In this document: one piece after another, positions 16,840 to 25,042 of the stretch
How positions within the stretch are numbered: the stretch's first letter is position 1
How the letters are laid out: each line of letters opens with the position of its first letter
Source of the DNA: G963674665 sp963674665
Lineage (GTDB): Bacteria > Desulfobacterota > Desulfovibrionia > Desulfovibrionales > Desulfovibrionaceae
Direction: 5' to 3'
Length of the DNA stretch: 64,000 bases
Assembly: GCA_963674665.2 (NCBI GenBank)
Contig: CAXXPL010000009.1
Coordinates: forward strand, 558,001-622,000
Translations under genes and position numbers: made by a program
The notes under the pieces: model-generated
Told to the model about the DNA's origin: nothing
The model's input: the letters and a program-made list of their open reading frames with translations, nothing else
Databases searched by the model: none

Positions 16840-17145
16840 GGCTCACCCGGCCCAAGCGTTAAATGCTCTAAATGAAAGGACACTGCGGGCAACCGGTTTT
16901 CAGGCCAATACATTCCAGGAGGGGAGACCGCCATGTCCACGAGTATGCTGTGATTGCTTCGGTCTGGACGGGCCATGGCCATGTTTGCCAGTCCGTTATC
17001 GCCGGAAGCACTGCTTTCTGGATAGGACCCAAAGCCAAGATGCTCCGCCGCCCACGTGATGAAAACCCGCCGGATAAAATGGACTGCCCGGACGCATACA
17101 GCGCAGTGAAGCCCCGGTCCGGTGCAGTCCATTGTTCAACATTTG
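16840..17145. other. Intergenic, no feature recognised
   Basis: About 306 bases between two convergent genes. No convincing gene, repeat or strong terminator hairpin was seen. Confidence 0.4.
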
Positions 17146-18234
17146 CTACTTCGTTGGTGTCAGATCATCGATGGTTTCTTCCCTTGGAAGATCGACCTGG
17201 ATGATTTCATGTCCATCAAAGTCGACGCGATTCAGGTCAATCATCTTGATTCGGCGGCTGTAGTAGTTGTGAACATAGAATTTCAGATTTTTCAGATCAC
17301 CAACGACAGTCGCCTGTGTTATGTCCGCTTCCCGGTTACTTTCGACCATTCCGACGGCTGCGCCCTGGGGAATGTCAAACTGGTTCAGGACGTGGAAGGC
17401 TTCCAGCACAGCTTCCCTGCCGGTTTGCACAGGGAACAGCGATTGAGAAAAGACCACGGCGCGGACAAAGCGGGAAGGTGGCGTAAAGTCTCCGGGCATG
17501 CCTCCAAGACCCGTTCCTTCGCCAAGCTGGCTGAATTCGATGTTGTTCAGTTTTACAGGCGGCACGTTGAGCGGGTTCAGGTAGATGAAATTCCGGAGAT
17601 TTGTCATATGCCAGTCAAAGGTCGGGGAGTTGGTTATCACGCCCAGAGGATTCTCATGAATCACGAGCTTGCCTCCGACAGGTTCAATGACGATCGAGAC
17701 GCCGGAGGGGTCTGTGACTATCCAATGAAACGGGGGCACGATGCCTCCCCACTCCTTCAGCTTCGCACCTGAGACTATAATGCTGCCCGCTGCCTTGCGC
17801 ACTTCATCCACGGTAGCGAACCGAGTGAGCAGGTAATTCACAAAATTGAGGGGATTGACGACATTCCCGTCATCCGCGCTCGTGACCTCCGGATAGTCGG
17901 CATAATCGGGAAAGTAGAACGCGCCTACGGACAGGCCCGCATCGTTGAGACCGTCGAGCGCGGCTGGATTGCCGTGTGCATTCACGCCCACCATGCCGTA
18001 CTTGGAAGTCCAAGTCTTTGCCTTGGCACCCTTAACAGCGCCGCCGTCCATCGAAATCCCCTTGGGGATTATGACAAGTCGAATATCAAGTGGTGTGCCG
18101 AATTCACCAGTGCGCCCACGAACGACGCTTCCATCCTTTGCACTCAGGCATATGCCGGTGCAGGCATGAGCCGCCGGTGTGAACGTCATGACTGTCAACA
18201 TGGTGAATAGAATTGTGAATAGTTTTACTCTCAT
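17146..18234 (-). CDS. Choloylglycine hydrolase (linear amide C-N hydrolase) family protein
   Basis: 362 residues. The signal peptide (residues 1-24) ends AAHA, directly before CTGICL, so cleavage exposes the N-terminal Cys used as nucleophile by this Ntn-hydrolase family. VVRGRTGEFG matches the RTMEFG-type box, and NDAGLSVGAFYF and TNSPTFDWHMTNLRN are family signatures. It should act in the periplasm on an amide bond; bile-salt, penicillin and acyl-homoserine-lactone substrates are known for relatives. The length fits the Gram-negative branch. No operon partner is evident: the next gene on the strand lies about 300 bases upstream. Confidence 0.9.
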   Translation of the reverse strand: MRVKLFTILFTMLTVMTFTPAAHACTGICLSAKDGSVVRGRTGEFGTPLDIRLVIIPKGISMDGGAVKGAKAKTWTSKYGMVGVNAHGNPAALDGLNDAGLSVGAFYFPDYADYPEVTSADDGNVVNPLNFVNYLLTRFATVDEVRKAAGSIIVSGAKLKEWGGIVPPFHWIVTDPSGVSIVIEPVGGKLVIHENPLGVITNSPTFDWHMTNLRNFIYLNPLNVPPVKLNNIEFSQLGEGTGLGGMPGDFTPPSRFVRAVVFSQSLFPVQTGREAVLEAFHVLNQFDIPQGAAVGMVESNREADITQATVVGDLKNLKFYVHNYYSRRIKMIDLNRVDFDGHEIIQVDLPREETIDDLTPTK

Positions 18235-18529
18235 TTGTTCTCCTTTTGCTTGATTCCTGTTGTGTGGAGGGCCGAAACTTCATCGTTGACCATCTTGGCC
18301 AAAGCGTCAACAGCGATTGGTTATAACTGTTCCATTACATTGCTGTCTTATTCTTTCGCATGAACTATTCATTTCTCACGCCAAGGCGGTTCGGGTGACT
18401 TGCAGATCGCCCTTTTCCTCGTACCACGGGAAAGATCTTTTTACGAAACCCGATTTCAGGGCCTTCAAACGTTGAAAAGGTTCTAATGCTCTGCATGGAT
18501 TTGCCTGCAAATCCTTGCCGTAAAATGCG
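18235..18529. other. Intergenic, no feature recognised
   Basis: About 295 bases holding the promoter region of the hydrolase gene. AT-rich stretches near 18330-18370 may be promoter DNA; nothing specific was recognised. Confidence 0.35.
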
Positions 18530-19876
18530 TTATGATCGGATGAGCTGAAAGCACCCTCTCCACAACGTGAACTGCGCCAGGCAGAAAAGGGCCAAGCCCG
18601 CATACTGGGCCGCCACGCCTGCGCGCCCCTCTTCGTGGGGCAGGCAACCGCAGACCGCGAACAGCAACGCCGCGAATGCCGGATAGAGATACCGTCCCTG
18701 GGCCTGAAGGTCATAATACAGGGAAAACCACAGGGTGGCCGCGACTCCGAGGATCAGGGTCAGCAGGCAGGAGAGGTAGAAGACTCGCACAACGCCGGCT
18801 GTCGCCGCCCGCTGGATCAAGAGGCTTCTTGCATTCAGCAGAGCCATGAACAACAGAATGGCAAGTACGAGAAGATAGATTCCCGTGGGTGCATAGACAT
18901 TCATCCAGCCGAAAACGCCCCATGCGCTCTCGGCGAGAGTCACCATGTAGGTCCGCCCCTCGAATAGACGCCAGTTGATTATGTCCGATACGCCGTAGCC
19001 GCGCTGCGCCAGTCGCATGAAATTCCGGATCTCGCCTGGCTTGGCATCGGGCTTGATGGTGGAGGGGCGATGGGTCGGGGCTGCCCGCTGCTCCAACATT
19101 TGGGCTCTTTGCTCGAGGTAGTTGTCTTGCGACATGGGGTAGAAGATTTTCAGCGGCGCAGCCACGGCCAGAATGATGATAACGGCCACCCCCCCCTTGA
19201 CCATGAGCCGCCCGGACTCCGGAAGCAAGTCGCCACGCTCGCGCAGGGCCTTGTAACAGAGAAGTGTCAGAGGCGGAATTCCGGCAATGCAGTAGTTCTG
19301 CTTGACGGTGAGCACCAGGCCCGTGAGCAGACCCAGCAGAACGACATCGCGCCAGCGCCAGGCGGCAAAGGGATGCTCGTAAAGGAATATGCCCTGAAAA
19401 AAGAGGATCAATGCGCAGGACAAAGAAAATGCGTCACCGTTACAGTAGGAATAGATATACAGGAACTGGGGAAATCCCAGTGCGAAGAGGCAGAACAGGA
19501 TATTGTCGAAGAGCAGGGGGCGGCGTGTGAAGACGAATATCAGAGTTCCCAGCAGCAAGGCCACGTTCAGGCAGCGGTAGAGGGTGTAGGTGGGGGTCTT
19601 GGGGATCAGCTTCTTCACGAGAAAGCCCAGGTTCCCCAGGACAAGGTATGATATTTCCCCGGTATAAATGTAGCTCGTGCCGTAAACGCTGTAGATTATA
19701 CCGTCTGAGTTGAGGTCCGGGGGCCAGAACCGCCCTTCGTAATATCTGAAGGCGTCGGCATGATAGACCTCATCCGGGTGGAAGTTGTCCGGTGTATGCA
19801 GTGCGAAAGCCAGGGATGTGAGCACCGCAATGCAGCACGCAAACCAGAGAACTCGTTCTGTGAGGATGTTTCGCAC
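18530..19876 (-). CDS. GT-C-type membrane glycosyltransferase-like protein
   Basis: 448 residues with about ten hydrophobic helices. After the first helix there is NFHPDEVYHADAF, the acidic loop motif (here HPDE) characteristic of GT-C fold enzymes (PMT/ArnT-like, GT39/GT83 and related DUF families), which use lipid-linked sugars. RYLYPAFAALL near the C-terminus also fits. It would act at the periplasmic face of the inner membrane, modifying a lipid, glycan or protein. It is isolated, without other glycan genes nearby. The specific donor and acceptor cannot be read from the sequence. Confidence 0.75.
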   Translation of the reverse strand: MRNILTERVLWFACCIAVLTSLAFALHTPDNFHPDEVYHADAFRYYEGRFWPPDLNSDGIIYSVYGTSYIYTGEISYLVLGNLGFLVKKLIPKTPTYTLYRCLNVALLLGTLIFVFTRRPLLFDNILFCLFALGFPQFLYIYSYCNGDAFSLSCALILFFQGIFLYEHPFAAWRWRDVVLLGLLTGLVLTVKQNYCIAGIPPLTLLCYKALRERGDLLPESGRLMVKGGVAVIIILAVAAPLKIFYPMSQDNYLEQRAQMLEQRAAPTHRPSTIKPDAKPGEIRNFMRLAQRGYGVSDIINWRLFEGRTYMVTLAESAWGVFGWMNVYAPTGIYLLVLAILLFMALLNARSLLIQRAATAGVVRVFYLSCLLTLILGVAATLWFSLYYDLQAQGRYLYPAFAALLFAVCGCLPHEEGRAGVAAQYAGLALFCLAQFTLWRGCFQLIRS

Positions 19877-20342
19877 TTTGTCACCTTAACATTCTTTGAT
19901 AATTACTGATTAGATTGACGATGTATTGCTGATAGCAAAGCCCTTGGTGGCAGTCAAACAAGCCCGTGGAGGATTGACGAGTTGAACGGCGCAAAACCAC
20001 GGAATGCGGGACACTGCCAGACCCTGCACAGCGCGGTTGAATTCCACTCATCCATGTTCTTCTGGTACTCCGGTGTTGTCGGGAAACAGAAGCGTGCTCC
20101 ATGAGGCTGCGGGGCGAGCAACTTGCTGAAAAGCTTGTCAGCTTTCATAAGAGGCGGCGGGAGCGGCTTTCAGATTGAAGGATAACGAATGAAAGACAGG
20201 GCGATTGTTCAAGTACACGATCAGGGGCGGACACGTGTGCCCCTTGCGTAAGTTGATCCTGTCAATGGCGGCGGGGCGGTCTTGCGACCGCCCCGGGAGT
20301 AACGTCTGATAGGTAAATCAAGACAATAATCAAGGTGCGGTA
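19877..20342. other. Intergenic region with oad-operon terminator
   Basis: About 466 bases between two minus-strand genes. It holds the hairpin at 20273-20294 downstream of oadB. No credible gene was seen. Confidence 0.45.
20273..20294 (-). terminator. Strong GC hairpin downstream of oadB
   Basis: A nine-pair perfect stem (GGGGCGGTC with GACCGCCCC) around a four-base loop, read on the minus strand as GCAA, a stable tetraloop. It lies about 50 bases after the oadB stop. No T-run follows, so termination efficiency is uncertain. Confidence 0.6.
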
Positions 20343-21695
20343 TTAGCCCAGCATGGCCAAGAGTACGCCGGCCGCTGCTGCCGAGCCGATGACGCCGGAC
20401 ACGTTGGGCCCCATGGCGTGCATGAGCAGGTAGTTGTTGGGGTTGGCCTCCTGCCCCACCTTGCTGGCCACCCGCGCGGCCATGGGCACGGCACTCACGC
20501 CTGCCGCGCCGATGAGCGGGTTGATCTTTTCCCTGCACACCAGGTTCATGAGTCTGGCCAGGAGCACGCCCGAGGCCGTGCCCACGGAAAACGCCAGCAG
20601 ACCCAGACTCAGAATGCCAAGAGTCTCCAGGCTCAGGAAGGCCGTGGCCGACAGCTTGGAGCCTACGGTGAGGCCCAGCAGGATGGTCACGATGTTCATG
20701 AGCTCGTTGCCTGCGGTGCGCGACAGCCGCTCCACCACGCCCGACTCCTTGATCAGGTTCCCGAACATGAGCATACCGATGAGGGGCGTGGCCGTGGGCA
20801 ACAGCAGGATGCAAAGCCCCAGCACCAGGAGCGGGAACGCGATCTTCTCGGCCTTGGACACCTGGCGGAGCTGGCGCATCTCGATGCGCCGGTCCTTGGC
20901 CGAGGTGAACAGCCGCATGATCGGCGGCTGGATGATGGGCACCAGGGCCATGTAGGAGTACGCGGCCACGGCAATGGCCCCAAGCAGGTCCGGTGCCAGA
21001 CGCCCGGCCAGGAAGATCGCCGTGGGCCCGTCCGCGCCGCCGATGATGCCGATGGCGGCCGCGTCCTTGAGGCTGAAGTCAATGCCCGGCACGTACTTGG
21101 ATATGACCAGGGCCCCGAACAGGGTCAGGAAGATACCGAACTGCGCGGCCGCTCCCAAAAGCGCGGTGCGCGGGTTGGCGATGAGGGGGCCGAAGTCGGT
21201 GAGCGCACCCACACCCATGAAGATTAGCAGGGGGAACAGGCCGGGAGGGGCCACGCCGAACTCGTAGATGGCGCGCAGGAAACCCACTTCCCCGTTCACG
21301 ACCTCGGCAATGCCGGCCAGGGGAATGTTGGCCAGGATGCCGCCAAAGCCTATGGGCAGCAGCAGCAACGGTTCGAATTTCTTGACGATGGCTAGATAGA
21401 TGAGTACCAGCCCCACCAGAATCATCACCAGCTTGCCCAGACCGTCGGGCAGGAGCGGGGCGGCCTGTGACTTGTGGTCGTCGGCGGCGCTGTCGCCGCT
21501 GTCGAAGAAGTGGTAGATGCCGGTGGATTCCACCATCTTTTCGACAGGGGATTCCAGGGCCGGGGTCGAATGATCAGGGGCAGCCGCCCGCGGGTCAGGG
21601 GCCTGGACCGCATGGGCCGGGGACGCAACCAGCAGGATCAGGCAGGCGGCCAGGACCAGCAGCAGCGGCCGGATCGGCATGCGGAGGCTATTCAT
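20343..21695 (-). CDS. oadB: Na+-pumping decarboxylase beta subunit (OadB/GcdB/MmdB family)
   Basis: 450 residues. An N-terminal hydrophobic extension (residues 7-30) and a Pro/Ala linker come before the conserved membrane core, which includes IIGGADGPTAIF with the Asp known to bind Na+ in OadB, LIGMLMFGNLIKESGV and NPNNYLLMHAMGPNVSGVI. It couples decarboxylation on the carboxyltransferase/biotin subunit to Na+ export across the inner membrane. GGAGG lies five bases before the ATG, which overlaps the oadA end by eight bases. The family also serves glutaconyl- and methylmalonyl-CoA decarboxylases, but the adjacent alpha subunit is of the pyruvate/oxaloacetate type. Confidence 0.92.
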   Translation of the reverse strand: MNSLRMPIRPLLLVLAACLILLVASPAHAVQAPDPRAAAPDHSTPALESPVEKMVESTGIYHFFDSGDSAADDHKSQAAPLLPDGLGKLVMILVGLVLIYLAIVKKFEPLLLLPIGFGGILANIPLAGIAEVVNGEVGFLRAIYEFGVAPPGLFPLLIFMGVGALTDFGPLIANPRTALLGAAAQFGIFLTLFGALVISKYVPGIDFSLKDAAAIGIIGGADGPTAIFLAGRLAPDLLGAIAVAAYSYMALVPIIQPPIMRLFTSAKDRRIEMRQLRQVSKAEKIAFPLLVLGLCILLLPTATPLIGMLMFGNLIKESGVVERLSRTAGNELMNIVTILLGLTVGSKLSATAFLSLETLGILSLGLLAFSVGTASGVLLARLMNLVCREKINPLIGAAGVSAVPMAARVASKVGQEANPNNYLLMHAMGPNVSGVIGSAAAAGVLLAMLG

Positions 21696-23511
21696 CGGCG
21701 CCTCCCTTCTCCACGTAGACCAGGGGCTGTTCAGCGGCCACCTGGTCACCCACGGACACGTCCACGGAGCAGACCACGCCGTTCACGGGCGAATTGACCT
21801 CCACCTCCATCTTCATGGCCTCCAGCACCAGCAGGGTGTCGCCGGAGCGCACATGGTCGCCGGGAGTGACCGCCATGCTCATCACGATGCCCGGTATGGG
21901 CGCGGGAACAGGCTCTCCGTTTCCGGAAGGGGAGGCTTGGCCAGAAGACTGTGCCCCGGTCGTGCTTTCGCGCACCTCCACGGGATAAGCCTTGCCGTTG
22001 ACCACGGCCTGGTTGCCCTCCATGGTCACGGAGTATGTGCGCTTGCCCACGGACACGTTGTAGGAGACCGGACTCTGGCTCTGGGCCGAGTTTTGGTCGG
22101 CAGTCTTTTCAGCGTAGCGGATACCCAGTTTGGCCTCGCCCTTGAGGAACGCGATGCCCTTGTCCCTGCACGTGGCCGCGATGAATGTATTCTCGTCGGT
22201 CACGGGCAGTCCCTCCTGCCTGAGGCGCTCCGCGGCCGGACCCAGCCCCTTGGCCGGATCCTTGTCATTGAGGGAGCGGGGCGTCTCGGTGGTGGGCTCC
22301 AGCCCGAGCTGCTCGGCCGCGATGGCCACCACCTCGGGGTCGGGCTCCACGGGGGTGCGTCCGAAATACCCCAGCACCATCTTGCCGTATCCGTCCGCGA
22401 TTTTTTTCCAGGGTCCGAAAATCACGTTGTTGAAGGCCTGCTGGAAGTAGAACTGGGACACGGGCGTCACCGATGTGCCGAAGCCGCCTTTGCGAACGGC
22501 GTCCCCCATGGCCGCGATGATCTCGGGATAACGGTCCATGATGTTGTTGTCCCGGAGCATCTGGGTATTGGCCGTGAGCGCGCCCCCGGGCATGGGACTC
22601 CAGGGCAGCGTGGGTTCCACGGCCATGGCCTCGGGCGGCAGGAAGTAGTCCTTCATGCAGTCTTTGAACACTCCCTCGGCCTTGAGCACCTTGTCGATGT
22701 CCACGTCCAAATAGTAGTCCGTGCCGCGCAGGGCGTGCCACATGACCACCACGTCGGGTTGACAGGTGCCACCCGAGGCCGGAGCCAGGGACAGGTCCAC
22801 GCCGTTGGCGCCGGCCTCCAGGGCCGCCTTGTAGCAGAGCACGCCGGTCCCGGAGGTTTCGTGGGAATGGAAGTGGATGTGGGTGTCGCCGGGTAGCATC
22901 CGGCGCGCCCGTTTGATGGTCTCGTGAACCTTGGCCGGGGTGGAGGTGCCGGATGCGTCCTTGAAGCAGACCGAGTCAAAAGGGATTTCCGCGTCCAGGA
23001 TGCGCCTGAGCACGGATTCGTAGTATTCCGGGTCGTGGGAGCCCTCGCAGCCCGGAGGCAGCTCCATCATGGTCACGGACACCTGGTGCTTCATTCCCGC
23101 GTCAGTGATGCACCGCCCCGAATAGTCCAGGTTGTCCATGTCGTTGAGGGCGTCGAAGTTGCGGATGGTGGTGATGCCGTGCTTGGCGAACAGATCGGCG
23201 TGCGCCTTGATCACGTCGCTGGATTGGGACTCGAGACCCACAACGTTGACGCCCCTGGACAGGGTCTGGAGGTTCGCTTCCGGCCCCACCGTGGCCCTGA
23301 AGGCGTCCATCATGTCAAAGGCGTCCTCGTTGCAGTAGAAGTACAGGGCCTGGAAGCGCGCCCCGCCGCCTGCCTCGAACCGTGTTATGCCGGCGTCCCG
23401 GGCCGCTTCCACAGCCGGGAGAAAGTCTTTGGTCAGTACCCGGGCTCCGTACGCGGACTGGAATCCGTCGCGGAACGCGGTGCACATGAAGCTCACCTGT
23501 TTCTTGCCCAT
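21688..23511 (-). CDS. oadA: Oxaloacetate decarboxylase alpha subunit (carboxyltransferase plus biotin domain)
   Basis: 607 residues. The carboxyltransferase TIM barrel (about 1-300) shows the RDGFQSAYGAR start, FEAGGGARFQ, CFKDASGT and HFHSHETSG. A PYC/OAD conserved region follows (about 310-470), then a Pro/Ser linker and a C-terminal biotinyl domain with the biotinylation motif EAMKMEVE. It transfers CO2 from oxaloacetate to biotin, giving pyruvate, and works with OadB and OadG. The start is four bases after oadG. It probably consumes oxaloacetate made by the carboxylate catabolic genes upstream. A malonate or methylmalonyl substrate is less likely given the barrel type. Confidence 0.92.
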   Translation of the reverse strand: MGKKQVSFMCTAFRDGFQSAYGARVLTKDFLPAVEAARDAGITRFEAGGGARFQALYFYCNEDAFDMMDAFRATVGPEANLQTLSRGVNVVGLESQSSDVIKAHADLFAKHGITTIRNFDALNDMDNLDYSGRCITDAGMKHQVSVTMMELPPGCEGSHDPEYYESVLRRILDAEIPFDSVCFKDASGTSTPAKVHETIKRARRMLPGDTHIHFHSHETSGTGVLCYKAALEAGANGVDLSLAPASGGTCQPDVVVMWHALRGTDYYLDVDIDKVLKAEGVFKDCMKDYFLPPEAMAVEPTLPWSPMPGGALTANTQMLRDNNIMDRYPEIIAAMGDAVRKGGFGTSVTPVSQFYFQQAFNNVIFGPWKKIADGYGKMVLGYFGRTPVEPDPEVVAIAAEQLGLEPTTETPRSLNDKDPAKGLGPAAERLRQEGLPVTDENTFIAATCRDKGIAFLKGEAKLGIRYAEKTADQNSAQSQSPVSYNVSVGKRTYSVTMEGNQAVVNGKAYPVEVRESTTGAQSSGQASPSGNGEPVPAPIPGIVMSMAVTPGDHVRSGDTLLVLEAMKMEVEVNSPVNGVVCSVDVSVGDQVAAEQPLVYVEKGGADE

Positions 23512-23515
23512 GTGA

Positions 23516-23746
23516 CTAGTCCTTGTCTTGGAGTTTGGCCCGCATGTCGTATGCGGCGGCTATGGCTGCGGCGATGAGGGCGTCCTCGTCCGTGGCCGGA
23601 TGCAGATTGTTGTCATCTTCGGAGAACAGATGCCCGAAGCGTTTGAAAAAAACCGCGGACCCATACATGCTGGCCACCAGCGTTCCCAGGAACAGGAACA
23701 CCACGACCATACCCACGGCCATCAGAGTCAATCCTTGTTCGATCAT
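23516..23746 (-). CDS. oadG: Oxaloacetate decarboxylase gamma subunit (OadG)
   Basis: 76 residues with one N-terminal membrane helix (LMAVGMVVVFLFLGTLVASM) and a short acidic tail, DEDALIAAAIAAAYDMRA, typical of OadG, which anchors the alpha subunit to OadB. GGGAGG lies seven bases before the ATG at 23746; the longer frame to 23803 lacks such a site. The order G-A-B matches known oad operons. Confidence 0.9.
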   Translation of the reverse strand: MIEQGLTLMAVGMVVVFLFLGTLVASMYGSAVFFKRFGHLFSEDDNNLHPATDEDALIAAAIAAAYDMRAKLQDKD

Positions 23747-23921
23747 GCGCCAGCCTCCCGTCGGGTTCTGGTCTTTGGGTGAGCCCGGACATTGTTTCGC
23801 CAATCAACCCCTTGGACGCATCTTGGGTTCTGTATGCGGATTATCCGTGAAGCCATGTCTGGATTACCTGCCTGGAGTCGGGCGGGGATCAAGGGTGCAC
23901 TGGGGGGTTAGGGCATGGTGT

Positions 23922-23954
23922 AAGATCTCGAGGGGCTCGGCCCCACGAGATCTT
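23922..23954 (-). terminator. Long hairpin between the aldolase gene and oadG
   Basis: A nine-pair outer stem (AAGATCTCG with CGAGATCTT) and an inner four-pair GGGG/CCCC stem. No T-tract. It may terminate partly or protect mRNA ends, setting different levels for the aldolase and oad parts of the operon. Confidence 0.5.
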
Positions 23955-23969
23955 GTGACGTATGCCTGT

Positions 23970-24014
23970 TTCGGCCATTCCTGCCTGACCCGCGGGTTCA
24001 GGCAGGAGGCCGAA
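23970..24014 (-). terminator. Long hairpin directly after the aldolase/lyase stop
   Basis: Outer stem TTCGGCC/GGCCGAA, inner stem CCTGCCTGA/TCAGGCAGG and a further CCC/GGG pairing at the tip. It begins about ten bases after the stop at 24025. With the hairpin at 23922-23954 it forms a double barrier in a 278-base gap. Confidence 0.55.
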
Positions 24015-24024
24015 GGGCATAACC

Positions 24025-24999
24025 TTAGTTTTTCAGAGCGTCCGCGGCCTTCTGGAACAAAACCTCGTCCGGATTGGCCTCGCCATACTCCATGACCTTG
24101 ACGATGAGCCGGTAGAGGTCCACACCCTGGGATGCGGCAAAGTCTTTGGCCATGCCCAGGTTTCTGGAGTGGAAGCCCGCGTACCCGAACACGATGTCCA
24201 CCGGCGGCACGCACTTGAGGTCCGGAACCAGCTTGAACATCTTGTCATCTATGTACTGCAGTAGTTTGTAGAAGTCGACACCGGTCTCCATGCCCCGCTT
24301 TTCCAGCACCGCGCAGAGGACCTCGGTTGCCGCGTTGCCCGCGCTGCGGGCCAGGCCGCAGATGGCGCCGTCCAGGGAAGTGGCGCCCGCCTCGACGGCG
24401 GCCAGGGCATTGGCGATGGAAAGGCCCAGGTTGTCGTGGCAATGGAAACCCACGGGCACGGACAGGGCGTCCACCAGGGCGGACACGTATTCCTTGACCC
24501 TCGATGGCATCATGTTGCCGGTGGAATCCATAATGGTGATGGTCTGGGCTCCGTAGCCCTCCACCTTCTTGGCATTATCGGCCAGGACCTTGGGGGTCAC
24601 GGCGTGGGCCTGGATCAGGCTGTAGCGCACTTTGGCGCCGGTTTCGCGGATCCTGGAGATGGTCTTTTCCGACGGCTCCACCTTGGAGGCGTTGGTGCCG
24701 ACCCGCAGGAAATCGGGGCGGTATTCCGAGACCTGACGGAACTGTTCATCCCCGAAGAAGTCCGGACGGCAGAACATGCCCAGTTCGGCCTTGCCGAAGA
24801 GGTGTCTGGTCGCCTTGAAGTATTCCTCGTCAGTGACGTCGCCCTTGGGCGATCCAATGCCGGACGCCCTGCCGAACTCGATCACCTTGACGCCGGCATT
24901 GAGCAGGCCCTCGATGATGGAGACCGTGGCCTCGGCGCTGAAGCTGCCTTTGATGGCATGGCCGCCGTCTCTCAGTGTGCAATCCAATATTTCCAGCAT
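24025..24999 (-). CDS. DRE-TIM aldolase/lyase (HMGL-like; DmpG/HMG-CoA lyase superfamily)
   Basis: 324 residues. It begins ILDCTLRDGGHAI, where TLRDGG is the DRE-TIM metal and base motif. GFHCHDNLGLSIANALAAVEAG carries the HxH metal ligands, and the loop near GLARSAGNAATE is typical of 4-hydroxy-2-oxovalerate aldolases. Such enzymes cleave or form C-C bonds next to a 2-oxo acid, giving pyruvate or a related product. Placed between a tricarboxylate transporter and the oxaloacetate decarboxylase, it may release oxaloacetate or pyruvate from a hydroxy-acid intermediate. The exact substrate cannot be read. Confidence 0.82.
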   Translation of the reverse strand: MLEILDCTLRDGGHAIKGSFSAEATVSIIEGLLNAGVKVIEFGRASGIGSPKGDVTDEEYFKATRHLFGKAELGMFCRPDFFGDEQFRQVSEYRPDFLRVGTNASKVEPSEKTISRIRETGAKVRYSLIQAHAVTPKVLADNAKKVEGYGAQTITIMDSTGNMMPSRVKEYVSALVDALSVPVGFHCHDNLGLSIANALAAVEAGATSLDGAICGLARSAGNAATEVLCAVLEKRGMETGVDFYKLLQYIDDKMFKLVPDLKCVPPVDIVFGYAGFHSRNLGMAKDFAASQGVDLYRLIVKVMEYGEANPDEVLFQKAADALKN

Positions 25000-25042
25000 G
25001 ATGTTCTCCTGAATTCGAGTGTTGCGATTAAGCTGATGGATG

